Origin: Chromatiaceae bacterium
GTDB lineage: Bacteria; Pseudomonadota; Gammaproteobacteria; Chromatiales; Chromatiaceae
Length of the DNA: 64,000 nt
NCBI GenBank assembly: GCA_024235415.1
Contig: JACKML010000002.1
Span: 1-64,000 of the forward strand
Direction of reading: 5' to 3'
Under the pieces are notes generated by a model. That model was not told where the DNA came from. It made no database searches and saw only the letters and a list, made by a program, of their open reading frames with translations. The position numbers were made by a program, and so were the translations under genes. Shown piece by piece: positions 25,880-34,820 of this stretch. Numbering within the stretch: position 1 is the stretch's first letter; each line of letters opens with the position of its first letter.

Positions 25880-26479
25880 TCAATAAGCGGGTTTCGGCAG
25901 GGTCTGTGTCGCCTGGTCCATTGCCCCTGTGGCTTCCTCCGTGGCCGCATTTCCCGTTACATCGGGCATTGCCGGGGTCTCGTGCCCCTGTTCGATGGTC
26001 TGGGTGCTGTTCTCGTCTGCCACGCCCTGAATCAACTCGCCGGTCTGCTGTTTGGTGCTGTCGTAGGCCTCTGTTGCGGTCTGCTTGGTCGCCTCATAGG
26101 CCTCGGCAGCGGTTTCCCGGGTGGCCTCGTATGCCTCGACAGCCCCTTCTTTGCCGGCTTCGAGCACTTCGCTGCCTTTCTCCTTGGCGCTCTGGTAGAT
26201 CTCGGATGTCGTTTTCGCGGTGGCATCTACCGCACGTGCGGTAGCGTCCTTGGCGCTCTCGTAGTATTCCTTGCTCTTAACCGCCGCATCGTTTGCCGCA
26301 TCCTTCGTGGATTGCCAGGCTGTCTCGCCGAGTTTCTTGGTCTCTTCGGTCCAAACCTTGGTCTGCTCCTTCAATGCGCTTTCCCTGCTGTTCTCGGAAG
26401 ATGTCTGCTGGTTGCTCGAATCGGTACATGCACCCATTATCAATGGCAGGCTGATAAGGGCGAGTTTGCAGATTTTCAT
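25880..26479 (-). CDS. Lipoprotein with LEA-like 11-mer repeats
   Basis: The 199-residue protein begins MKICKLALISLPLIMGACTDSS, a lipoprotein signal with the lipidated Cys at residue 18. The mature protein is highly charged. It contains many 11-residue amphipathic repeats of the type T-K-E-A-Y-E-A-T-K-Q-T over about residues 60-160 (EAYEATRETAAEAYEATKQ and variants), like LEA group 3 proteins. It is probably a long helix or disordered stress-related envelope protein. A GGAGAA ribosome site precedes ATG 26479. It is inserted between hflD and purB, which are usually adjacent. Confidence 0.75.
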   Translation of the reverse strand: MKICKLALISLPLIMGACTDSSNQQTSSENSRESALKEQTKVWTEETKKLGETAWQSTKDAANDAAVKSKEYYESAKDATARAVDATAKTTSEIYQSAKEKGSEVLEAGKEGAVEAYEATRETAAEAYEATKQTATEAYDSTKQQTGELIQGVADENSTQTIEQGHETPAMPDVTGNAATEEATGAMDQATQTLPKPAY

Positions 26480-26559
26480 GGGATAGGTTCTCCGGCACTT
26501 GCATGGTTGTTTTTGATGGTGCGCAGTCAATCATCAGCGATCGACAGATGCAACAATGC

Positions 26560-27189
26560 TCAGGAAGCCGTTTTGTCGACCAGGTCACGTGCCGTGGCAG
26601 CGATCGATCTGCGTCTGAGCAACAAGCCAAGTTTGCTGCCACCGGCCTGGCGCCAAAGGACGGCGGCGCGTATGCCACACAGCAACGCGGTGCGGATGCG
26701 TGCTGCATTGTCCGGGTTCTGCAGTTGAAGGGGTTCACCGCGAATCATGATGCGCGGGCCGAGTGTGCTGATGCGCTCCTGGTATATCGTCGACAGCTGT
26801 TCGTGCTGCACGCCGTCACCGAGGTCGAAATGCTCGCGCCGTCGGGCAAGCGCGGTAAGGTCGTTGTGCAGACTCTGCATGCGGGTATCGCTTTTCATCA
26901 GCCGGTCGGCAAGGTGCAGCAGCGAGACGACATAGCGTGATATCTCGAGGTCGCGTTGCTGCAGGTGTTCAAGTTGTTGCAGCAGTGTGCGGACACCGAC
27001 CGCCACGCCATGCGCACTGCCAAACACATCTTCGACCGACTCCGGTTCGAAGTTGAACAGGGACTCCCGGCTGGCCGCGAATGCGGCCGCATCGCAGCCG
27101 CCGGTGCGCGCGATGTCGCGTGCGAGGCTTGCCGCCTGAAATACACCGCCGAGCGCGAAAACGCGATCGGTTTCTGAATAGTTCGGCAT
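26560..27189 (-). CDS. hflD: High frequency lysogenization protein HflD
   Basis: HflD is a peripheral inner-membrane protein, known in E. coli for binding phage lambda CII. Its housekeeping role is unclear. The 209-residue helical protein has the family N-terminus DRVFALGGVFQAASLARDIARTG and the RYVVSLLHLADRLMKSD segment, with a basic C-terminus. The ATG at 27189 was preferred to one 33 bp upstream, which falls inside mnmA. It lies 5 bp downstream of mnmA in the same operon, as in E. coli and Pseudomonas. Confidence 0.93.
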   Translation of the reverse strand: MPNYSETDRVFALGGVFQAASLARDIARTGGCDAAAFAASRESLFNFEPESVEDVFGSAHGVAVGVRTLLQQLEHLQQRDLEISRYVVSLLHLADRLMKSDTRMQSLHNDLTALARRREHFDLGDGVQHEQLSTIYQERISTLGPRIMIRGEPLQLQNPDNAARIRTALLCGIRAAVLWRQAGGSKLGLLLRRRSIAATARDLVDKTAS

Positions 27190-27194
27190 GTCAG

Positions 27195-28268
27195 TCAGTC
27201 GATGATGCCCCCACCCAGGCAAAGATCGCGATCATAGAAGACCACCGACTGTCCGGGTGTGAGGGCGCGTTGAGGGTTGTCGAACAGGACGTGTGCGACA
27301 CCATCGTGGTGTTCGACGGTACAGTCCTGAAGTGGCTGCCGGTGTCGGCAGCGTGCCCGACAGCGTACCACTTGTCCCGGCGGGTCGCCGCTGACCCAAT
27401 GCAACTGTCTTGCAGTCAGGGTATCGCGAAACAGCAGGTGGTGATCGTGTCCCTGCGCCACGGTCAGGACATTGTCGGCGAGATCCTTGCCTACCACGTA
27501 CCAGGGTTCATCTGGTGCATCCGCGACACCGCCGATACCCAGTCCCTGGCGCTGTCCGAGCGTGTAGTACATCAGCCCCTGGTGGCGGCCGACCCGCTTT
27601 CCCTCGGTGGTCAGGATGTCACCGGGGTTGGCCGGCAGGTAGCGCGACAGGAAATCACGGAACCTGCGTTCGCCGATGAAGCAGATCCCAGTACTGTCCT
27701 TCTTTTCGTGATTGGGGAAGCCGGCGGCTGTCGCGAGTTGACGTACGGTCGGCTTGTCGATATCGGTCAACGGGAACAGGGTGTGGCGCAATGCGTGCTG
27801 GCCAAGCATATACAGGAAGTAAGTCTGGTCCTTGTTGTCGTCAAGTGCCCTTACCAGCTGCCAGCTCCCGTCGGTGCGGCGCACGCCGGCATAGTGTCCG
27901 GTGGCAATCCTGTCGGCGCCCAGATGCAGTGCGTAGTCGAGGAACGCCTTGAACTTGATCTCCCGGTTGCACAGGACATCGGGGTTGGGGGTGCGTCCGG
28001 CACGGTACTCGGCCAGAAAGTAAGCAAACACGCGGTCCCAGTATTCGGTCGCGAAGTTGACGGTATGCAAACGGATGTCGAGCACCTGGGCAACCGAGCG
28101 GGCATCTGCCAGGTCCTGCGCGGCGCTGCAGTGTTCCGCGTTGTCATCTTCTTCCCAGTTCTTCATGAACAGGCCTTCGACCTGCCAGCCCTGTTGCAGC
28201 AGCCGCAGCGCAGCCACCGAGGAATCGACCCCGCCGGAGAGACCCACGATGACCTTGCCCTGGCTCAT
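27195..28268 (-). CDS. mnmA: tRNA-specific 2-thiouridylase MnmA
   Basis: MnmA thiolates U34 of Lys, Glu and Gln tRNAs using sulfur relayed from IscS and Tus proteins. The 357-residue enzyme has the PP-loop GLSGGVDSSVAALRLL (residues about 9-24) and the EDD loop MKNWEEDD. The two catalytic cysteines lie in NPDVLCNREIKF and STGICFIGERRF. A C-terminal beta-barrel follows the central domain. It is followed by hflD with a 5 bp gap. Confidence 0.97.
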   Translation of the reverse strand: MSQGKVIVGLSGGVDSSVAALRLLQQGWQVEGLFMKNWEEDDNAEHCSAAQDLADARSVAQVLDIRLHTVNFATEYWDRVFAYFLAEYRAGRTPNPDVLCNREIKFKAFLDYALHLGADRIATGHYAGVRRTDGSWQLVRALDDNKDQTYFLYMLGQHALRHTLFPLTDIDKPTVRQLATAAGFPNHEKKDSTGICFIGERRFRDFLSRYLPANPGDILTTEGKRVGRHQGLMYYTLGQRQGLGIGGVADAPDEPWYVVGKDLADNVLTVAQGHDHHLLFRDTLTARQLHWVSGDPPGQVVRCRARCRHRQPLQDCTVEHHDGVAHVLFDNPQRALTPGQSVVFYDRDLCLGGGIID

Positions 28269-28354
28269 GCGCGACCGGCGCCATGGGTGGCTGACCGCTG
28301 TTGGTCACCGCGTGTGGGATTTTGTATCAGCATTGGTGGAATTTGCCGCATGGG

Positions 28355-28981
28355 CTAGAAAACGAACCCGACGGGTTTCCATCCATCTTGCCAGGCCTCC
28401 AGATCAACCACATCCGGTAACTGCCCGTTGTCGCGAAACCACGAATCGACGACCCACAGTGCGCCACTGCCGTTTTCGCGCAGCAATGCGGAATAGTGCG
28501 GCCAGCCGCCGACAAAAAAATAGCCGCGGCGTACGGTGGGTTGCACGCTGTGCCATTTGAGCAGGCCGGCCTGCTCCAGCAGCGTGAGATAGGTGGTGGT
28601 GTTCGATGACTCATCGATGCAATCGAGCTGCGGGCGCAACACCCCGAAACCGGAGATATCGCCGGCACGGTCGTCCGCAGTACCTGCCAGTCTGCCGGCC
28701 ACGTTTTCCATTTCGGCGATCGCATCGCGGATCTGTTCGCGCTCAGCAGCGGCGTCCGCGGCGGGCAGCGCAAAGGCGCGGGTGACCTGCTGCCAATCTG
28801 CCGTTTGCAGGGTGATTCGTTGCACAGACGAGCAGCCATGGCCGAAACAGACCGGCACGGCGTCGCGTTCAAGGGTCGCCGGGTAGTCGTACAGGCGTGC
28901 GAGTTCCGCATAGGCCTCGCCGCCGATGGCCGCGTGTGTGCCCATCCCGGCCAGCACCAGTGCCACTTCAGGTAAGCGCAT
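28355..28981 (-). CDS. Conserved hypothetical protein, possible papain/transglutaminase-like fold
   Basis: The 208-residue product is not recognised. The first 60 residues include a GTHAAIGGEAY segment and CFGHGCSS. The C-terminal half contains LDCIDESSNTTTYL (Cys 121), GWPHYSALL (His 162) and LWVVDSWFRDNG (Asp 179). This order, Cys then His then Asp before W, resembles transglutaminase/papain-type catalytic triads; that is inference only. It starts inside the end of nudJ (14 bp overlap), so it is coupled to it, and interrupts the otherwise conserved nudJ-mnmA neighbourhood. There is no clear signal peptide, although residues 1-12 are hydrophobic. Confidence 0.65.
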   Translation of the reverse strand: MRLPEVALVLAGMGTHAAIGGEAYAELARLYDYPATLERDAVPVCFGHGCSSVQRITLQTADWQQVTRAFALPAADAAAEREQIRDAIAEMENVAGRLAGTADDRAGDISGFGVLRPQLDCIDESSNTTTYLTLLEQAGLLKWHSVQPTVRRGYFFVGGWPHYSALLRENGSGALWVVDSWFRDNGQLPDVVDLEAWQDGWKPVGFVF

Positions 28982-29414
28982 GCAGACAGTCCAGGGCGCG
29001 TGGGGTGAGGTTCTCGGCGTCGTGCAGACAGCGCAGCACCAGCGGGCTGCGTGGCGGCAGACTGCCACAGCGGATCTGCTCGGCAGTCAGCCAGTGCGTG
29101 GTCGTGATGTCGGGATCGAGGCTGTGTCCGCGAAGGGGATCGCCGACCTCGCCGACAAAACAGAAGCGCAGATAGGTGCGCTCGCTGCCGGGCAGGGTCC
29201 ATTGATAGACGCCGACCAGCCCCTGCGGCGTGAACACCCGCGTGGTTTCTTCCAGGACTTCACGACCGACCGCCTCCAGTAGCGTCTCGCCGAATTCCAG
29301 GTGGCCGGCTGGTTGGTTGATCACCGCATGCCCGTCCGGACGCTCTTCCACCATCAGGTAGCGATCGCGATCGCGGATCACCGCGGCAACAGTTACGGAA
29401 GGAGACCAGGCCAT
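28968..29414 (-). CDS. nudJ: Nudix hydrolase, NudJ-like
   Basis: NudJ hydrolyses nucleoside di/triphosphates, including HMP-PP and related pyrophosphates. The 148-residue protein has the Nudix box GHLEFGETLLEAVGREVLEETT (about residues 37-58), with the REVLEET metal core. The early VTVAAVIRDRDRYLMVEER is also typical of the family. Its place between rluE and mnmA is the same as in E. coli, which supports the NudJ assignment beyond the Nudix fold. It begins 18 bp after rluE. Confidence 0.9.
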   Translation of the reverse strand: MAWSPSVTVAAVIRDRDRYLMVEERPDGHAVINQPAGHLEFGETLLEAVGREVLEETTRVFTPQGLVGVYQWTLPGSERTYLRFCFVGEVGDPLRGHSLDPDITTTHWLTAEQIRCGSLPPRSPLVLRCLHDAENLTPRALDCLHALT

Positions 29415-29432
29415 ACGCGCATTCTACCTGTT

Positions 29433-30035
29433 TCAGCGTCGACGGCCCGGCGGTCGCGGAGGCCCTGGTCTGGCGCGGCGACGCGCCAACGGGGCGTCGA
29501 CGCTGAGCGCGCGCCATTCACCCGGCTGCAGGCCTTTGAGGTCCCATTCCCCGACCTGCCACCGCACCAGGCGCAATGTCGGGAAACCGATCGCCGCGGT
29601 CATGCGCCTGACCTGGCGATTGCGACCTTCGTGAATGCGGATCTGCAGCCATTGGGTCGGGATGCTGGCACGGTAGCGCACCGGGGGATCACGGGGCCAT
29701 AGTGCCGGGGCGGGGATCAGCGCCACTTCGGCGGGCTGTGTCGGACCGTCGCGCAGGACGATCCCGTCACGCAGTGGTGCCAGATCGGCGTCACCGGGGA
29801 TATTCTCCACCTGCACCAGGTAGGTCTTCCAGGTCTTCTTGCGTGGTGCCGTCAGCCGGTGGGCGAGTGCGCCGTCGTCGGTCAGCAGGAGCAATCCCTC
29901 GCTGTCGTAGTCGAGACGGCCTGCAGCATAAACGCCCGGCTGGTCGATGTAGTCTGCCAGGGTTGCGCGCCCGTCCCGGTCGGTGAACTGGGTCAGCACG
30001 TTGTAGGGTTTGTTAAACAGTATTAATTGAGCCAT
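29433..30035 (-). CDS. rluE: 23S rRNA pseudouridine synthase RluE
   Basis: RluE makes pseudouridine 2457 in 23S rRNA. The 200-residue protein starts MAQLILFNKPYNVLTQF and has the catalytic Asp in GRLDYDSEGLLLLTDDG (about residues 40-56). The conserved EGRNRQVRRM lies near 148, and the tail is basic (Arg/Pro-rich). The family is usually about 200 aa. The frame continues upstream to 30293 antisense to icd; the start at 30035 removes that artefact. It is divergent from icd over 73 bp, the same arrangement as in E. coli. Confidence 0.93.
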   Translation of the reverse strand: MAQLILFNKPYNVLTQFTDRDGRATLADYIDQPGVYAAGRLDYDSEGLLLLTDDGALAHRLTAPRKKTWKTYLVQVENIPGDADLAPLRDGIVLRDGPTQPAEVALIPAPALWPRDPPVRYRASIPTQWLQIRIHEGRNRQVRRMTAAIGFPTLRLVRWQVGEWDLKGLQPGEWRALSVDAPLARRRARPGPPRPPGRRR

Positions 30036-30108
30036 AAAATGAAGCCGCCGCTCCGGCGGTGCTAGAATTGCGCTTTCCTCCACACCCAAACCGGATGGTT
30101 GTAACTCC

Positions 30109-31365
30109 ATGGCATTCGACAAAATCCAAGTGCCGGCAGACGGCAAAAAGATCACGGTCAACGCAGATAATTCACTGAACGTACCGGACAACCCCATTAT
30201 CCCCTTCATCGAGGGTGACGGCATCGGTGTCGATATCAGTCCGGTGATGATGAAAGTGGTCGATGCGGCCGTGGACAAGGCCTTTGGCGGCAAGCGGCGA
30301 ATCGCCTGGATGGAGATCTATGCCGGAGAGAAATCCACGCGCATCTACGGTGAAGGGGTGTGGTTGCCGGAAGAGAGCCTCGAGGCGGTCAAGGATTACG
30401 TGGTGTCGATCAAAGGCCCGCTGACGACGCCGGTCGGTGGTGGCATACGCTCGTTGAACGTCACCTTGCGCCAGGAACTCGACCTGTATGTCTGCCTGCG
30501 CCCGGTGCGCTATTTCGACGGCACGCCGAGCCCGCTGCTGCACCCCGAGTACACCGACATGGTGATCTTCCGCGAAAACTCCGAGGACATCTATGCCGGG
30601 GTCGAGTGGCAGTCCGGCAGCCCGGAAGCGAAGAAAGTGATCGATTTCCTGATCAACGAAATGGGCGTGACCAAGATCCGCTTCCCCGCGACCTCCGGGA
30701 TCGGCGTCAAGCCGGTCTCCAGCGATGGGACCAAGCGCCTGGTACGCAAGGCGATCCAGTACGCAATCGACAACGACCGTGCGTCGGTGACCCTGGTACA
30801 CAAGGGCAATATCATGAAGTTCACCGAAGGTGCCTTCAAAGAATGGGGATACGAGCTGGCCAAACAGGAGTTCGGTGCAGTCGAGCTCGATGGCGGCCCG
30901 TGGTGCACCTTCAAGAGCCCCAAGAGCGGCAAGGACATCGTGATAAAGGATGTGATTGCCGATGCCTTCCTGCAACAGATCCTGCTGCGCCCGAAGGAGT
31001 ATGACGTCATCGCGACCCTCAACCTGAACGGTGACTATGTGTCGGATGCACTGGCGGCGCAGGTGGGTGGGATTGGCATCGCCCCCGGTGCCAACATGTC
31101 CGACTCGGTGGCGATGTTCGAGGCAACGCATGGCACGGCACCCAAGTACGCCGGTCAGGACAAGGTCAATCCCGGTTCGCTGATCCTGTCAGCGGAGATG
31201 ATGCTGCGTCACATGGGCTGGACCGAGGCCGCGGATCTGATCATTTCGTCGATGGAAAAGGCGATCGGCGCGCGCACCGTGACCTACGATTTCGAGCGCC
31301 TGATGGATGGGGCGACACTGCTGAGCTGTTCGGAGTTCGGCGATGCCATGATCAGCCATATGTGA
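30109..31365 (+). CDS. icd: Isocitrate dehydrogenase (NADP+)
   Basis: Icd oxidatively decarboxylates isocitrate to 2-oxoglutarate in the TCA cycle. The 418-residue homodimeric type matches E. coli Icd (416). It starts with IQVPADGKKITV, has IPFIEGDGIGVDISPVMM and the substrate phosphate loop ITTPVGGGIRSLNV-type segment (here LTTPVGGGIRSLNVTLRQ, with the phosphorylatable Ser near residue 116). A C-terminal NATHGTAPKY-like ATHGTAPKYAGQDKVNPGS is present. It is monocistronic and ends in a strong terminator. Confidence 0.97.
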   Translation: MAFDKIQVPADGKKITVNADNSLNVPDNPIIPFIEGDGIGVDISPVMMKVVDAAVDKAFGGKRRIAWMEIYAGEKSTRIYGEGVWLPEESLEAVKDYVVSIKGPLTTPVGGGIRSLNVTLRQELDLYVCLRPVRYFDGTPSPLLHPEYTDMVIFRENSEDIYAGVEWQSGSPEAKKVIDFLINEMGVTKIRFPATSGIGVKPVSSDGTKRLVRKAIQYAIDNDRASVTLVHKGNIMKFTEGAFKEWGYELAKQEFGAVELDGGPWCTFKSPKSGKDIVIKDVIADAFLQQILLRPKEYDVIATLNLNGDYVSDALAAQVGGIGIAPGANMSDSVAMFEATHGTAPKYAGQDKVNPGSLILSAEMMLRHMGWTEAADLIISSMEKAIGARTVTYDFERLMDGATLLSCSEFGDAMISHM

Positions 31366-31387
31366 GTCTGACGAAGCCGCGCAAACA

Positions 31388-31418
31388 AAAAGCCTGCCGG
31401 GCGGCAGGCTTTTCTTTT
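31388..31418. terminator. Bidirectional terminator between icd and cspD
   Basis: An 11-bp stem (AAAAGCCTGCC at 31388-31398 and GGCAGGCTTTT at 31403-31413) with loop GGGC has A and T flanks. It can stop both icd (+) and the convergent cold-shock gene (-), whose stop is 23 bp away. Confidence 0.9.
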
Positions 31419-31440
31419 TACGAACCGCTTGCGATCCGGC

Positions 31441-31659
31441 TCACATAGCCTGTGCCGCCGCCGCATGCAGGTTCTGCGCATGCAGGCCTTTCGGCCCGTG
31501 TTCCACCTCAAACTCGACCCGCTGTCCTTCTTTCAGTGTCCTGTATCCTTCCATGTCGATCGCCGAGAAATGGACGAATACGTCCTGCTCGCCGTCATCC
31601 GGGGTCACGAATCCGTAGCCCTTGGCATTGTTGAACCACTTTACGATACCTGTGGCCAT
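31441..31659 (-). CDS. cspD: Cold-shock-domain protein, CspD-like
   Basis: This small nucleic-acid-binding OB-fold protein has 72 residues: MATGIVKWFNNAKGYGFVTPDDGEQ with RNP1 (KGYGFV) and RNP2 (VFVHF). An EEVEFEV-like strand and an Ala/His-rich tail longer than typical CspA follow, as in CspD. GGAGGA six bases upstream of ATG 31659 decides the start over an ATG two codons earlier. Divergent position next to clpS-clpA is the same as for E. coli and Pseudomonas cspD, whose product inhibits replication in non-growing cells. Confidence 0.92.
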   Translation of the reverse strand: MATGIVKWFNNAKGYGFVTPDDGEQDVFVHFSAIDMEGYRTLKEGQRVEFEVEHGPKGLHAQNLHAAAAQAM

Positions 31660-31759
31660 AAGCACTCCTCCGAAGCTGTCTTTACAACCATGGTGCTGAC
31701 TTCTTTTTCTCTGCCGACGTGAATACCGGTCAGATCATGAATTTATTGCACCAAGTTGG

Positions 31760-31787
31760 AGTATATCTACACGAAAAGAATGGTCAA
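31760..31787 (-). promoter_or_regulatory. Sigma-70 promoter of cspD
   Basis: On the minus strand TTGACC (31787-31782) and TATACT (31765-31760) are 16 bp apart. The predicted start near 31753 gives an untranslated leader of about 94 nt. The remaining 31790-32130 is AT-rich to 31860, holds no convincing gene, and must contain the clpS promoter. Confidence 0.55.
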
Positions 31788-32130
31788 ACGGCCATTAATG
31801 TCGTTTATTATTAAAGGCAATAAACAAATACTTAAATAACTTTAAAAACAATGGGTAAGCGATTTATGTTCAGATACTTTAGAGGGCTGTGTTGCGCGAC
31901 CGGTTGTGTCGGTTTGGCGCATCCGCCGCGGCCGCCGGCCCGACCTTGCACCATGTCAGGAATAGGCGCCACCACATTGTGCAAGTTTCGCCCGGTGTGA
32001 TTCGCGGTGCGCGTCAATGGTTCAGAAACGGTTGCCGGTAGGCCCTGGAGCACGGCGTTGACACTGCTAGAATCGTCGCTCGCGGCGTGGCCGTGAAACG
32101 GCAAGACCTTGGACTAGACTTAGGCTGAAT

Positions 32131-32454
32131 ATGAGTAGCGACAGAGAACATATTGGTGGGGATGACGATCTGGCGGTCGAGCGTGCGCGACCGAAATTAA
32201 AACGTCCCCCGATGTACAAGGTGCTGCTGTTGAACGATGACTACACTCCGATGGAGTTCGTCGTACACGTTTTGGAGTACTTCTTCAAAATGGATCGGGA
32301 GAAGGCCACGCAAGTCATGCTGCATGTGCACACGCGCGGCATGGGGGTTTGCGGCGTCTTTTCCAAGGACGTTGCCGAGACCAAGGTGGCGCAGGTCAAC
32401 GACCATTCGCGCGCCAACCAGCATCCATTGCTGTGTACCCTGGAAGAGGCGTGA
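32131..32454 (+). CDS. clpS: ClpAP adaptor ClpS
   Basis: ClpS delivers proteins with primary N-degrons (Leu, Phe, Trp, Tyr) to ClpAP. The 107-residue protein has a variable charged N-terminus and PPMYKVLLLNDDYTPMEFVVHVL, whose NDD/T segment lines the N-degron pocket. HVHTRGMGVCGVFSKDVAETK and a C-terminal NQHPLLCTLEEA complete it. It lies 76 bp upstream of clpA in the same direction, forming the standard clpS-clpA unit. Confidence 0.96.
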   Translation: MSSDREHIGGDDDLAVERARPKLKRPPMYKVLLLNDDYTPMEFVVHVLEYFFKMDREKATQVMLHVHTRGMGVCGVFSKDVAETKVAQVNDHSRANQHPLLCTLEEA

Positions 32455-32530
32455 GAGAGGCGGGGAACCAACGATCGGCAGGTTGATCTGAACAACGTGG
32501 GCAGATTGCAGTAACGGGAAGCGAATAAAG

Positions 32531-34792
32531 ATGTTGAGCAAAGAGCTTGAATTTACCCTCAACCAGGCGTTCAAGAGCGCACGGGAGAAGCAGCACGAGT
32601 TCATGACGATCGAACATCTGCTGCTGGCGTTGCTGGACAATCCGGCGGCGGCCCAGGTATTGCGCGCCTGCGGCGCCGATATCGAAGGCTTGCGCCGTGA
32701 CATCGGCGGCTTTCTCGAAGAGACCACGCCTCTGATCATGGACGAGGAGAGCCGCGAGACTCAGCCGACGCTCGGCTTTCAGCGGGTGCTGCAACGGGCC
32801 GTTTTTCACGTGCAATCCTCGGAGAAGAAAGAGGTGACCGGCGCCAATGTGCTGGTCGCGATCTTCAGCGAGCAGGAATCGCAGGCGGTGTATTTTCTCG
32901 ATCGCCAGAACATCACCCGCCTGGATATCGTCAACTACATCTCGCATGGCATCTCGAAAGTCCCGAGTGATGAGTCCACCGAACATGGTGGCGAAGCAGG
33001 TGCCGGCGACACGGAGGGCGGCGAGGGTCGCCAGGAAAGCGCCCTCGAGACCTATGCGAGCAATCTCAACGACCAGGCGCGTCGCGGCAAGATCGACCCG
33101 CTGATCGGCCGCCAGAGCGAGGTCGAGCGCACCATCCAGATCCTGTGCCGGCGGCGCAAGAACAACCCGTTGTTCGTCGGCGAGGCCGGGGTCGGCAAAA
33201 CCGCGATCGCCGAGGGGCTGGCGAAAAAGATCGTCGATGGCGAGGTGCCGGACGTGCTGGCCAACAGCACGCTGTATGCGTTGGATATGGGCGGACTGGT
33301 GGCGGGGACCAAGTATCGTGGTGACTTCGAGAAGCGCCTCAAATCGGTATTGGCCGACCTGAAGCGCCAACCCGACGCGATCCTGTTTATCGACGAGATC
33401 CACACCATCATCGGCGCGGGCGCGGCGTCGGGCGGCGTGATGGACGCGTCCAATCTCATCAAGCCGGTGTTGGCATCGGGTGATCTGCGGTGCATCGGAT
33501 CTACCACCTATCAGGAATACCGCGGCATCTTCGAAAAAGACCGCGCGCTGGCTCGCCGTTTCCAGAAGATCGATATCGACGAGCCGACGGTCGAGGAGAC
33601 GGTGCAGATCCTGCGGGGACTGAAGACCCGGTTCGAAGACCATCACCAGATCAAGTATTCGCACAAGGCCTTGCGTGCGGCTGCGGAACTTGCCGACAAG
33701 TACATCAATGACCGACATATGCCAGACAAGGCGATCGACGTGATCGACGAGGCCGGTGCGGCCAACCAGTTGCTGCCAGTGTCAAAGCGCAAGAAGACGG
33801 TCTCGGTCGGTGACGTGGAGACCGTGGTGGCAAAGATTGCGCGTATTCCGCCGCGCAAGGTGTCGTCGAGCGATACCGAGGCGCTGCGCACCCTCAAACG
33901 TGATCTGCAGATGGTCGTGTTCGGGCAGGATGAGGCGATCGATGCATTGTCGTCAGCGATTCGCATGAACCGCTCCGGGCTCGGCAACGAGCAAAAGCCA
34001 GTTGGCAATTTCCTGTTCGCCGGGCCGACTGGCGTCGGCAAGACCGAGGTTACGCGACAGCTTGCACGGGTGCTCGGCCTCGAGCTGATTCGTTTTGATA
34101 TGTCCGAGTACATGGAGCGGCATACCGTTTCGCGCCTGATCGGTGCGCCTCCGGGCTATGTCGGTTTCGACCAGGGCGGCCTGCTGACCGAAGAGATCAA
34201 CAAACATCCGCATTCGGTGTTGCTGCTCGATGAGGTCGAAAAGGCCCATCCGGACGTGTTCAACCTGCTGCTGCAGGTAATGGACCATGGAACCTTGACC
34301 GACAACAACGGGCGCAAGGCGGATTTCCGTAACGTGATCCTGATCATGACGACGAATGCCGGGGCGACTGAAGCGACGCGCGCGTCGATCGGGTTCACCA
34401 CCCAGGATCACAGCAGCGACGCGATGTCTGCGATTCGCAAAATGTTTACCCCGGAGTTTCGCAACCGCCTCGATGCAATCATCCAGTTCAACGGACTGGA
34501 CAAGGCGACCATCCTCAGCGTTGTCGACAAGTTCCTGTTCGAGTTGGAACAGCAACTCGAGGAAAAGCACGTCAGCATGACGGTCGATGCGGATGTGCGG
34601 GACTGGATGGCTGAAAAGGGTTACGACCCGCAGATGGGGGCCCGACCGATGGCGCGGGTGATCCAGGAACACATCAAGAAGCCCCTGGCCGAGGAACTGC
34701 TGTTCGGCCGGCTATCACACGGGGGTAGGGTTCGGGTCTCTGTGGTCGACGCCGAACTGGCGTTCGATATCGAAGAGACAGCGGTGCACTGA
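32531..34792 (+). CDS. clpA: ATP-dependent Clp protease ATPase subunit ClpA
   Basis: ClpA unfolds substrates for ClpP. The 753-residue AAA+ protein has the N-domain (about 1-140, FMTIEHLLLALL) that docks ClpS. The first ATPase ring has Walker A GEAGVGKTAIAEGL near residue 215 and Walker B AILFIDEIHTIIGAG. The second has Walker A GPTGVGKTEVTRQLA near 497 and LLLDEVEKAHPDV. An IGF ClpP-docking loop (ASIGFTTQDH) follows the second module. The long middle domain of ClpB is absent, which separates it from the disaggregase. Confidence 0.97.
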   Translation: MLSKELEFTLNQAFKSAREKQHEFMTIEHLLLALLDNPAAAQVLRACGADIEGLRRDIGGFLEETTPLIMDEESRETQPTLGFQRVLQRAVFHVQSSEKKEVTGANVLVAIFSEQESQAVYFLDRQNITRLDIVNYISHGISKVPSDESTEHGGEAGAGDTEGGEGRQESALETYASNLNDQARRGKIDPLIGRQSEVERTIQILCRRRKNNPLFVGEAGVGKTAIAEGLAKKIVDGEVPDVLANSTLYALDMGGLVAGTKYRGDFEKRLKSVLADLKRQPDAILFIDEIHTIIGAGAASGGVMDASNLIKPVLASGDLRCIGSTTYQEYRGIFEKDRALARRFQKIDIDEPTVEETVQILRGLKTRFEDHHQIKYSHKALRAAAELADKYINDRHMPDKAIDVIDEAGAANQLLPVSKRKKTVSVGDVETVVAKIARIPPRKVSSSDTEALRTLKRDLQMVVFGQDEAIDALSSAIRMNRSGLGNEQKPVGNFLFAGPTGVGKTEVTRQLARVLGLELIRFDMSEYMERHTVSRLIGAPPGYVGFDQGGLLTEEINKHPHSVLLLDEVEKAHPDVFNLLLQVMDHGTLTDNNGRKADFRNVILIMTTNAGATEATRASIGFTTQDHSSDAMSAIRKMFTPEFRNRLDAIIQFNGLDKATILSVVDKFLFELEQQLEEKHVSMTVDADVRDWMAEKGYDPQMGARPMARVIQEHIKKPLAEELLFGRLSHGGRVRVSVVDAELAFDIEETAVH

Positions 34793-34820
34793 GGCGCCGG
34801 CTGCGGCAGGATGCGAGGGC

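Noticed and set aside
31832..32104. 90-residue minus-strand frame between cspD and clpS
   Set aside because: No ribosome site, random composition, lies in a promoter region.
32531..34792. ClpA read as ClpB
   Set aside because: The long coiled middle domain of ClpB is missing, ClpS is adjacent and an IGF ClpP loop is present.
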